DNA of 5,580 nt from an uncultured Bacilli bacterium (lineage in GTDB: Bacteria; Bacillota_I; Bacilli_A; RF39; UBA660). The DNA is taken from contig CALVXT010000094.1 of the NCBI GenBank assembly GCA_944371545.1, positions 1-5,580 of the forward strand, read 5' to 3'. Below, one piece after another: positions 1 to 5,580 of the stretch (positions are counted from its first letter, which is position 1; each line of letters begins with the position of its first letter). The translations under genes and the position numbers were made by a program. The notes under the pieces are model-generated. The model was not told where the DNA came from. It was given only the letters and a program-made list of their open reading frames with translations, and did not search any database.

Positions 1-1
1 T

Positions 2-505
2 TATAATATATATTGGAATCAAAATACTCCTTTTCATAATGCAGAAATGTATGAACCTTTTTGTGCTAAATTAACTGAGCAGTTATGTGAGGCTAGTCGG
101 AAAATGCCTTTTAAAGTGAAAGAAAATGCAATATACGTTTGTTTTAATGGCTATCCTAGAATTGAAACTAAAGCGGAGTTAGATTTTTATAATCAACAGG
201 GATGGGATATTGTTGGACAAACTTGTGATCCTGAGGCTACTTGCGCCAGGTTAAATCAATTATGCTATGCGGCAGTTGCCGTGCAAATCGATGATCCTAG
301 TGGTAGAGCTGATTATATTGATAGTTTAAAAAAAGATATAGCCAAAAGTGCTTATGTTGAATCTATAAAATCTTGTCGTGAAAGAACTACTAAAATTATA
401 TTACAATTTTTAAAAGATTATAAAACTTATAACTGTGAGATATGTTCTAAAATGTCAAGGAAAAATAATAATTTTAGGGAGTTCCCGGATAGCTTTTACG
501 ACTAA
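2..505 (+). CDS. Nucleoside phosphorylase, MTAP/PNP family (3' part, 5' end outside window)
   Basis: This is the C-terminal part of a purine nucleoside phosphorylase/5'-methylthioadenosine phosphorylase-type enzyme, which splits a nucleoside with phosphate into base and sugar-1-phosphate in the cytoplasm. The frame is open to the left edge, so the first ATG (position 47) is almost certainly internal; about 167 residues are seen, where the family usually has 260-290. Counting from that Met, the matches are EPFC at 3-6 (MAEPFC in human MTAP), GYPRIETKAE at 35-44 (the GPRF(S/E)(S/T)xAE block), GQTCDPE at 57-63 (the (N/G)MT..PE block) and CYAAVAVQID at 73-82 (CYASIAMATD). Asp82 lines up with the MTAP purine-contacting Asp220. 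The ribose-packing Phe is Ile39, the usual ribose-site Met is Gln58, and MTAP Asp222 falls on Pro84. The last ~25 residues are polar with a CxxC and look non-conserved. The next gene starts 17 bases on. The family is fairly sure; the substrate is unknown and the altered sugar site argues against routine MTA salvage. Confidence 0.85.
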   Translation, partial: YNIYWNQNTPFHNAEMYEPFCAKLTEQLCEASRKMPFKVKENAIYVCFNGYPRIETKAELDFYNQQGWDIVGQTCDPEATCARLNQLCYAAVAVQIDDPSGRADYIDSLKKDIAKSAYVESIKSCRERTTKIILQFLKDYKTYNCEICSKMSRKNNNFREFPDSFYD

Positions 506-512
506 TATGAAT

Positions 513-516
513 GGAG
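513..516 (+). promoter_or_regulatory. Ribosome binding site deciding the deaminase start
   Basis: GGAG lies six bases before the ATG at 523. The in-frame ATG at 511 overlaps this motif and has no purine-rich site of its own upstream, so 523 is the better start. Confidence 0.6.
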
Positions 517-522
517 ATAATT

Positions 523-900
523 ATGGATAATGATTTTAAAACGCTTTTGTGTGAAGCTGAAAAACTTATAAATAGGGTTGAATTAAATAAGTATGTAACA
601 ATTGGAGGCGTAGCTTGTGCATTAATGACTGAAAAAAGAAATATTTATACCGGAATATACATCGAAGCTAAATGTGGTATTGGCTTTTGTGCAGAACATT
701 CTGCTATTGCAGATATGGTAAAACATGGTGAAACTAGAATCATAAAAATTGTATCGGCTAAAATAGGGAAAATTTATCCACCATGTGGACGATGCCGCGA
801 ATTAATAAGAATGATAAATTTAGCAAATATAGAAACTCAAGTGTTATTAGAAGATAATGAGGTTGTTACAATAAATGATTTATTACCACATCAATGGTAA
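523..900 (+). CDS. Cytidine/blasticidin-S-deaminase-like zinc enzyme
   Basis: This is a 125-residue protein of the cytidine deaminase fold, the usual length for the small tetrameric CDA/blasticidin deaminase group. These enzymes use a zinc-bound water to turn an amino group on a pyrimidine-type base into a carbonyl. The zinc site is complete: Cys56-Ala-Glu58 (CAE, with Glu58 the proton shuttle) and Pro-Cys88-Gly-Arg-Cys91-Arg. The ribose-binding NxE of true cytidine deaminases reads Tyr46-Ile-Glu48: Glu is kept, Asn is lost, and the segment up to CAE is one residue shorter than in Bacillus CDA and one longer than in blasticidin deaminase. GFCAEHSAIADM and PPCGRCREL resemble a divergent CDA-like subgroup rather than housekeeping Cdd. 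The start at 523 is chosen over 511 by the ribosome binding site. It lies between a nucleoside phosphorylase and a kinase-like gene, presumably co-transcribed, so a modified nucleoside is a likelier substrate than plain cytidine. Deaminase chemistry is well supported; the substrate is not known. Confidence 0.85.
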   Translation: MDNDFKTLLCEAEKLINRVELNKYVTIGGVACALMTEKRNIYTGIYIEAKCGIGFCAEHSAIADMVKHGETRIIKIVSAKIGKIYPPCGRCRELIRMINLANIETQVLLEDNEVVTINDLLPHQW

Positions 901-901
901 T

Positions 902-910
902 AAAGGAGGA
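902..910 (+). promoter_or_regulatory. Ribosome binding site deciding the kinase-like start
   Basis: AAAGGAGGA sits five bases (from its last G) before the ATG at 915. It favours that start over the in-frame ATG at 894, which overlaps the deaminase stop and has no purine-rich site upstream. Confidence 0.75.
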
Positions 911-914
911 ATAC

Positions 915-1868
915 ATGGAAAAGTTTGTAATAAAAATTAACGATTTGTCAAAAATTTCCTTATATACGGATATTAAAAGTATTATAACAAAATTATTGAA
1001 CGATATAAGTTCTCTTACTAAAACCGTTCCGGCAGAAGTAAAATATTGCGGAGAGGTACATGAAATTTCAGAAAATGAAAATTATATAACTATATTGTCT
1101 TTTAATAAAAAGATGATAGATGTAAATAAAGAGAAAAATATAGCAAATTTATTTAGCCCACAGGATAACTTCTTTTTTCCAGATTTCATCTATTTGCTTA
1201 TTGGAATGTTTGCAAATGATTTGCAAAAAAAAGATTATTATTTTGTTCAAAGTTCTGTTGTAAAATATGATGATGAACATTCTATTATGTTATTAGGTGA
1301 TCCAAATGCTGGTAAAACTACTATGGCATATAGTTTGATGAAAAATTATGGTTACAGTTTAATTTCTAATGATAATGTTTTAATTCATATGAGTGATGGA
1401 AATTTAAAAACTTGTTGTGGAACTAAGAGTGTTCAGATGAGATATGGTGGTATAAAATTATATTTCCCTGAAATTTTGCCTTATGTTAAGCTAGAAGGGG
1501 AAGATAAAAATAGAAATGAATGGGACGTAAAACTATACATTGATGAATATTTGAAGAATCAAGGATTTCATTTTTCAGATGATTCTATTGTAACAGACAT
1601 ATTTAATATAACCACTTTTAAAAATGGTGATACTTTTATTAGATCTAGAGAAAGAATTGATGAAATATTACTAATGTATGAACATCTTACTAAGCAGATA
1701 AGAAGTAGTAGATATGCTCTAACAGGTTTTAATTTTCCTTTGCCAAGTTTTGAGAATGAAAAATATTTACAAAATAGATATGAAATTTCTAAGCAAATTT
1801 GTGAAAGTACAAATATATATGATGCAAGAGGAACCGTTGATACACTTACAAGAAGGTTAAAAAAATGA
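915..1868 (+). CDS. HPr-kinase-like P-loop protein
   Basis: This is a 317-residue cytoplasmic protein with one clear nucleotide-binding domain. The P-loop GDPNAGKTT is at residues 128-136, preceded by the hydrophobic strand IMLL and followed by helix MAYSLMKNYG and SLISNDNVLI, with Asp153 in the place of the HprK-type Walker B acidic residue. The pattern strand, GxxxAGKTT, about 15 residues, then (S/N)D matches HPr kinase/phosphorylase-like proteins, including the orphan HprK-like kinases found in RiPP and lasso-peptide clusters. I do not recognise the ~110-residue N-terminal region or the ~140-residue charged C-terminal region, and there is no sign of the N-terminal domain of true HprK. No HPr or PTS gene is nearby, so sugar control is unlikely. 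It could phosphorylate a small molecule, perhaps a nucleoside, or a peptide. The 3' end overlaps the radical SAM start by four bases (ATGA), so the two are probably translated together. The P-loop is certain; the kinase role is inferred. Confidence 0.75.
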   Translation: MEKFVIKINDLSKISLYTDIKSIITKLLNDISSLTKTVPAEVKYCGEVHEISENENYITILSFNKKMIDVNKEKNIANLFSPQDNFFFPDFIYLLIGMFANDLQKKDYYFVQSSVVKYDDEHSIMLLGDPNAGKTTMAYSLMKNYGYSLISNDNVLIHMSDGNLKTCCGTKSVQMRYGGIKLYFPEILPYVKLEGEDKNRNEWDVKLYIDEYLKNQGFHFSDDSIVTDIFNITTFKNGDTFIRSRERIDEILLMYEHLTKQIRSSRYALTGFNFPLPSFENEKYLQNRYEISKQICESTNIYDARGTVDTLTRRLKK

Positions 1869-3430
1869 AAGAAAATAAAATAATTTATTTAATAACTTTA
1901 TCACCAAAGAGTCACAGAACAAGTGAAGAAAATTTAGGTATAGAATATTTAAAGGCTTCATTAACAAAGAATGGATATCGTGTACAAATAATTGATGCTT
2001 GGTTAAATGAATATAGTGTAGAAGAAGTTTATTATATGCTATTATCAAAATTAAAAGAAATATTATTTGTAGGCATTTCTACTTATATGTCTAATACAGC
2101 ACCAACGATAGAATTGATAAAAATGTTAAAAGGCATTGATCCTAACATAAAAATTGTTTGTGGAGGCTTTGGGCCAACCTTTTATCCCACTGATTATTTA
2201 AAAGAAGGTTCAGATTACATCATTAGAGGTGAAGGAGAAGATGCAATTTGTGAACTTGCAAATTGTTTAGCAAATAATAATGAACCATTAGATGTAGCAA
2301 ATATTGGATTGATACATGATGGAAAGATAATTTTGAATCCTGTACGTTCTCTAAATGATAACCTCGATTCTTTTCCCTTTCCAAGTCGTGATTGTATGGA
2401 TGTAGTGTTAGAAAAAAAATCTACAGTAAATATGGTAACTGCAAGAGGCTGCTCTGGTAATTGCGAATTTTGCTCTGTTATTTCCTTTTTTAGATTAAGT
2501 GATGGTAGAATTTGGAGAACTAGAAGTATAAAAAATATAGTTGATGAGATAGAAATATTATATAAACAAGGAATAACTCATATTAAAATCGTAGATGATT
2601 CTTTTATAGATGGTACTAGAGATGAAAAATGGTGCGAAGAATTTGCAAATGAAATGGAACAGAGACATATAAAAGTTAATTTAAGAGGTCAAATTAGGGC
2701 AGATAAAGTTACCGATTCGATTTTAAAAAATCTAAAAAGAGCAGGCTTTTTCTCATTTGCTTGTGGTATAGAAAATGGTTCACAATCTGCATTAACTAGA
2801 ATGAATAAAAAAGCTACTTTAGAAGATAATAAACGAGCTTTAGAATTATTTAAAAAAAATGGATATTTAGTTCAAATGGGATATATATTATTTGATAAAA
2901 ATACTACATTAGAAGAATTAATTGAGAATTATCATTTTATGAGGAAATATGATTTTGCAATAACCAAAGGTATTTTTTCGGAAATGTTTTCGGCTGAAGG
3001 AACAAGATTAAATGAAAGATTAAAAGAAAATGGAGAATTAATTGAGAGTGATTTTATTTCTAATAATAATAAATATCAAATTGATAGTATTCAAGTAAAA
3101 AAAGTTTATGATGCTTTAAAAAAATGGCATAAAAGTCATTGTGAAATATATGATATGACAATTGACCCTTTAACTGCTCCTAAAGCAATTTCTAAATCTT
3201 CTATGTTAGATTTTTATCGATATGCTATGTTTTTAAAAAGAATAGATTTGGAAATCTTTAAAAAAATACTTTTGATTATTAAAGAAAATTTATCGTTAAA
3301 TTTGATGGATTATGTAGATGAAGAAATTGCTAAGTATGCATCCAGCTATGAAAAGGTAAAAGAACAAGTTAGAATTTTGTATAAGAAAAATGATTTACAA
3401 TATCATGCAGAAACGAATCCCTTTATATAA
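1865..3430 (+). CDS. Cobalamin-binding-domain radical SAM enzyme
   Basis: This is a 521-residue enzyme with the layout of B12-dependent radical SAM proteins. Residues ~1-140 form a Rossmann-like B12-binding domain: GISTYMSN, then GGFGPTFYP from Gly100, then RGEGED at 121-126, the usual signature. The DxHxxG histidine motif that ligates cobalt in methyltransferases reads D44-A-W-L-N-E, so His is absent, as in many enzymes of this class, which may bind B12 without a lower His ligand. The radical SAM core follows: the [4Fe-4S] motif Cys196-xxx-Cys200-xx-Cys203 in a TARGCSGNCEFC context, the DDSF strand at 244-247, RGQIRAD near 275, and the SAM-contacting GIENGS at 301-306. The last ~160 residues are mostly helical and not recognised. 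It would cleave SAM to a 5'-deoxyadenosyl radical and perform a methyl transfer or rearrangement. The start overlaps the kinase-like stop by four bases, with AGAAGG eight bases upstream. The class is well supported; reaction and substrate are unknown. OxsB of oxetanocin synthesis is a known family precedent on a nucleotide. Confidence 0.88.
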   Translation: MKENKIIYLITLSPKSHRTSEENLGIEYLKASLTKNGYRVQIIDAWLNEYSVEEVYYMLLSKLKEILFVGISTYMSNTAPTIELIKMLKGIDPNIKIVCGGFGPTFYPTDYLKEGSDYIIRGEGEDAICELANCLANNNEPLDVANIGLIHDGKIILNPVRSLNDNLDSFPFPSRDCMDVVLEKKSTVNMVTARGCSGNCEFCSVISFFRLSDGRIWRTRSIKNIVDEIEILYKQGITHIKIVDDSFIDGTRDEKWCEEFANEMEQRHIKVNLRGQIRADKVTDSILKNLKRAGFFSFACGIENGSQSALTRMNKKATLEDNKRALELFKKNGYLVQMGYILFDKNTTLEELIENYHFMRKYDFAITKGIFSEMFSAEGTRLNERLKENGELIESDFISNNNKYQIDSIQVKKVYDALKKWHKSHCEIYDMTIDPLTAPKAISKSSMLDFYRYAMFLKRIDLEIFKKILLIIKENLSLNLMDYVDEEIAKYASSYEKVKEQVRILYKKNDLQYHAETNPFI

Positions 3431-3434
3431 AATG

Positions 3435-3463
3435 ATGAAAGTTGTTAAATTTTATGATATAAT
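3435..3463 (+). promoter_or_regulatory. Sigma-A-type promoter with extended -10, driving ppa-like and helD
   Basis: A perfect -10 TATAAT lies at 3458-3463 with a TG one base upstream (TGaTATAAT, extended -10). A -35-like ATGAAA at 3435-3440 matches four of six consensus positions at 17 bases. A transcript would start near 3470, about 40 bases before the pyrophosphatase ATG. It lies in the only sizeable gap in the window, just after the radical SAM stop, and marks the start of a second unit. No operator or riboswitch is evident in the short leader. Confidence 0.6.
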
Positions 3464-3492
3464 TTCTATGATGTTATCCATACATTTTAGCT

Positions 3493-3500
3493 AAAGGAGG
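3493..3500 (+). promoter_or_regulatory. Strong ribosome binding site of the pyrophosphatase
   Basis: AAAGGAGG lies nine bases before the ATG at 3510. It is a near-perfect match to the Bacillota anti-Shine-Dalgarno partner and fixes the start. Confidence 0.8.
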
Positions 3501-3509
3501 AATTATTTT

Positions 3510-3857
3510 ATGGAAAAGGTGAATGCAAGAGATTTTTTAGGGAGTGAGGTTCATGTTCAAATTGATAGGGCGTTAGGTACGAAGCATCCAAAGCACGGTT
3601 TTATGTATATGCTTAATTATGGATTTATTCCTAATACTGTCAGTGGGGACGGGGAAGAACTTGATGCATATCTTGTTGGTGTATTTGAACCTGTTCAAGA
3701 TTTTGAAGGTGAAGTAATAGCTGTTGTTCATAGAACCAATGATGATGATGATAAATTGATAGTAGCACCTAAAGGTGTAAATTATAGTGATGATGCAATA
3801 AAGGCATTAACTGAATTTCAAGAAAGATTTTTTGAATCAATTATTATTAGAAATTAA
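3510..3857 (+). CDS. Inorganic pyrophosphatase, short Bacillota type
   Basis: This is a 115-residue protein of the short family-I inorganic pyrophosphatase-like group common in Bacillota, where ~110-120 residues is normal, so it is not a truncation of the ~175-residue classical enzyme. It would hydrolyse pyrophosphate to phosphate with divalent metal in the cytoplasm. In order: the VHVQIDRALGTKHPKH strand at 14-29, NYGFIPNT at 36-43, the metal-site loop D47-G-E-E-L-D52 (DGDPxD in classical enzymes, so the middle Asp is Glu here, which I recall as usual for this group), and DDDDKLIVAPKG at 78-89, equivalent to the second metal-binding stretch ending in KLxAVP. The metal residues are only partly those of E. 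coli Ppa, so activity on pyrophosphate is likely but not certain; another phosphoanhydride substrate is possible. It has its own promoter and a strong ribosome binding site, and helD follows 20 bases on, so the two are probably co-transcribed. Confidence 0.85.
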   Translation: MEKVNARDFLGSEVHVQIDRALGTKHPKHGFMYMLNYGFIPNTVSGDGEELDAYLVGVFEPVQDFEGEVIAVVHRTNDDDDKLIVAPKGVNYSDDAIKALTEFQERFFESIIIRN

Positions 3858-3864
3858 TTTTTTT

Positions 3865-3871
3865 AAGGGGG
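3865..3871 (+). promoter_or_regulatory. Ribosome binding site of helD
   Basis: AAGGGGG lies six bases before the ATG at 3878, in the 20-base gap after the pyrophosphatase. There is no room for a separate promoter or terminator, which supports co-transcription. Confidence 0.65.
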
Positions 3872-3877
3872 AATAAT

Positions 3878-5580
3878 ATGGAAGACTTAAAAGCTGAAAA
3901 AGAACATTTAAGGGAAACCATAGCTATTATTAAAGAAATTTTACAAAATGAACAAATGAGTTTAGAAAAACTTTATAGTGAATATTTAGGTTCAAGAGAG
4001 GAATTATGGAGTATTGCTGATAGAAAAAAAATACATATACATAATTTGGAATCTTCGCTAGATACGCCATATTTTGCTAGAATTGATTTTACTTTTGAAA
4101 AAGATGGAAAATTACAAACTATTTATATTGGAAAAAATGGAATAATGCAGAATACTGATATAATAGTTACCGATTGGAGAGCTCCAATCAGTTCATTATA
4201 TTACGATTCAGAAGTTGGTCATTGTAGTTTTACAAGTCCAGAAGGGGAAGTGTTAGGAAATTTAGAATTAAAAAGACAGTATGAAATAAATAGTGGCAAT
4301 CTAATCAGCTATCATGATGTCGATTTAGTTTCGACTGATGCTTTGTTGCAAAAATATTTAAATAGTAACAATGATGCTAGGTTAAAAAGTATAGTCTCTA
4401 CTATCCAAAAAGAACAAAATGAAGTTATTAGAAGAAAATTATTTGATAATTTAATCATTCAAGGTGTTGCCGGTTCAGGTAAAACAACTGTAGCATTGCA
4501 TAGAATAGCGTATTTAGTTTATAATTATAGAGATTCTATAAAACAAAATCAATATTTAGTTATTGGTCCGAACCCGGTTTTTATTAAATATATTAGTTCT
4601 GTATTGCCTGAATTGGATGTTTCTAGTGTTAAGCAATGTACATTTGAAGATTTTGCTCAAAATTATATTGGTGAAGAAATAAATATAAATTCATCAGATA
4701 AAAAAGTAACAAAAAGCATCGCTGGTAAAATTGATAATGATATTGACAAATTCAAATCTTCTATGAAATACAAAGCAATGCTAGACCAATTTTTGCAAGT
4801 TTATTTCTGTAGTTTGACAGCTAAAGATTTTACACTAGATGATTTTACAATTTTAGATTCTCAAAAAGTGAAAGAAGTTTTTGATTCTACTTATACTTCA
4901 AAACATATTAGTCTTGCCTCAAGAATCGAATTAACAATTGAAAAGCTATCTAGAATAATAGAAGATAATATTGATTCTATAACATCTTCTTTTTCAGATT
5001 ACGCCTTTCAAGCTTTTGCTAATTTACGCGATTCTAAAGAACAAGATAAAATTCGAAAAAAAATTGCTAAAAATAGAGAAGAACTTCATAAATTTTGTAA
5101 AAGTTCTCTAAGAAAATATTTTACTAAAGCCAAAATTGATGCTATGAAACTTTATAAGTTATTTATTACTTCAATAGAAAATTATGATATATTTAACTAT
5201 AAATATTTGAAAACACTTAAAAAGGATACTATGCAAAATATAAAAAAAGGATGTTATGATTTTGAAGATTTAGCTTCATTAGTTTATTTGCAACAAGTTA
5301 TAGCGCCTAATTCAGAATATAGCAAAATAAGGCACGCAGTTGTTGATGAAGCTCAAGATTTGGGTGAATTTAATTTTTTTGTTTTGAAAAGTACTTTACC
5401 ATCTTCAACTTTTAGTATTTTTGGAGATTTAGCTCAATCAATTTATGACTATAGAGGAATAGATAATTGGAATACTGTTAATAATCTTATGTTTAATAAT
5501 CAAGGGACAATTATTGATTTTAAAAAGAGTTATCGTACTACTTCAGAAATCATGGAAGTTGCTGATGCGGTAGCTGAAGG
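3878..5580 (+). CDS. helD: HelD-type RNA polymerase recycling helicase (3' end outside window)
   Basis: These are the first 567 codons of a UvrD/Rep-like superfamily 1 ATPase of the HelD family, usually about 690-780 residues. HelD binds RNA polymerase, pushes arms into its channels and uses ATP to free stalled enzyme from nucleic acid. Residues 1-60 are charged and helical, as expected for the coiled-coil arm that enters the secondary channel. Next come the family blocks TPYFARIDF, YIGKNGI and VTDWRAPISSLYYD. Motor motifs: Walker A GVAGSGKTT at 196-204 (Lys202), VIGPNPVFIKYI (motif Ia region), Walker B DEAQD at 490-494, FGDLAQSIYDYRG (motif III) from 515, and SYRTT at 551-555. The Lys-rich helical insert between Ia and Walker B (about 290-470, including KEQDKIRKK at 387) fits the primary-channel arm. 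Every motor motif expected so far is intact and there is no frameshift. The missing part would hold the rest of domain 2A. Some HelD relatives protect against rifamycins; nothing here shows that. Confidence 0.92.
   Translation, partial: MEDLKAEKEHLRETIAIIKEILQNEQMSLEKLYSEYLGSREELWSIADRKKIHIHNLESSLDTPYFARIDFTFEKDGKLQTIYIGKNGIMQNTDIIVTDWRAPISSLYYDSEVGHCSFTSPEGEVLGNLELKRQYEINSGNLISYHDVDLVSTDALLQKYLNSNNDARLKSIVSTIQKEQNEVIRRKLFDNLIIQGVAGSGKTTVALHRIAYLVYNYRDSIKQNQYLVIGPNPVFIKYISSVLPELDVSSVKQCTFEDFAQNYIGEEININSSDKKVTKSIAGKIDNDIDKFKSSMKYKAMLDQFLQVYFCSLTAKDFTLDDFTILDSQKVKEVFDSTYTSKHISLASRIELTIEKLSRIIEDNIDSITSSFSDYAFQAFANLRDSKEQDKIRKKIAKNREELHKFCKSSLRKYFTKAKIDAMKLYKLFITSIENYDIFNYKYLKTLKKDTMQNIKKGCYDFEDLASLVYLQQVIAPNSEYSKIRHAVVDEAQDLGEFNFFVLKSTLPSSTFSIFGDLAQSIYDYRGIDNWNTVNNLMFNNQGTIIDFKKSYRTTSEIMEVADAVAE

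Noticed and set aside
47..49. ATG as the true start of the nucleoside phosphorylase
   Set aside because: The frame stays open to the left edge, there is no ribosome binding site before it, and the family alignment begins mid-protein here.
894..914. Alternative ATG start of the kinase-like gene overlapping the deaminase stop
   Set aside because: There is no purine-rich site before 894, whereas AAAGGAGGA is well placed for the ATG at 915.
1857..2048. 63-codon open frame on the minus strand
   Set aside because: It lies inside the start of the radical SAM gene, is a low-complexity Leu/His/Phe-rich translation typical of an AT-rich antisense frame, and has no ribosome binding site.
3427..3455. 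Inverted repeat ATAAAAT/ATTTTAT as a terminator for the left block
   Set aside because: The seven-pair stem is all A-T with a 15-base loop and no T-run after it; this is expected by chance in such AT-rich DNA.
3432..3494. 20-codon ORF beginning with two Met codons in the intergenic gap, a possible small peptide or leader
   Set aside because: It has no ribosome binding site, overlaps the promoter so a transcript from 3470 would lack its start, and its stop runs into the pyrophosphatase ribosome binding site. It could only be read from the upstream transcript.
3738..3752. Tandem GAT repeat in the pyrophosphatase gene as a microsatellite or slippage site
   Set aside because: It encodes the acidic DDDD stretch at the expected metal-binding position before KLIVAP, so it is explained by the protein.

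Overview
The window is very AT-rich by eye, uses the standard code (TGA ends one gene, all Trp codons are TGG) and has strong AAAGGAGG-type ribosome binding sites. It carries a short Bacillota-type pyrophosphatase and a HelD helicase. Together these point to a low-GC Bacillota (Bacilli, Clostridia or Erysipelotrichia-like); genus cannot be told. All recognised genes are on the + strand, tightly packed, and both ends of the window cut through a gene.

Left block (2-3430): four tightly spaced or overlapping genes that look like one transcription unit entering from outside the window. In order they are the 3' part of a nucleoside phosphorylase of the MTAP/PNP family, a small zinc cytidine/blasticidin-deaminase-like enzyme, an HPr-kinase-like P-loop protein, and a cobalamin-binding-domain radical SAM enzyme. 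The gaps are 17, 14 and -4 bases. I do not recognise this set as a named pathway. Two nucleoside enzymes, a phosphotransferase-like protein and a B12/radical-SAM enzyme would fit the making, modification or salvage of an unusual nucleoside or nucleotide; that is inference. Both nucleoside enzymes are altered at positions that contact the ribose in their families (Met to Gln and Phe to Ile in the phosphorylase, Asn to Tyr in the deaminase). This hints at a non-standard sugar or a shared unusual substrate. A more modest reading is that the phosphorylase clears 5'-deoxyadenosine made by the radical SAM enzyme.

Boundary (3431-3509): a 79-base gap with an extended -10 promoter and a strong ribosome binding site. 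It starts a second unit. No convincing terminator ends the first one.

Right block (3510-5580): a small family-I-type inorganic pyrophosphatase, then, 20 bases on, the first 567 codons of a HelD-type RNA-polymerase-recycling helicase that runs off the right edge. These look like ordinary genome housekeeping, probably unrelated to the left block. No tRNA, rRNA, insertion sequence, CRISPR array or long repeat is visible.
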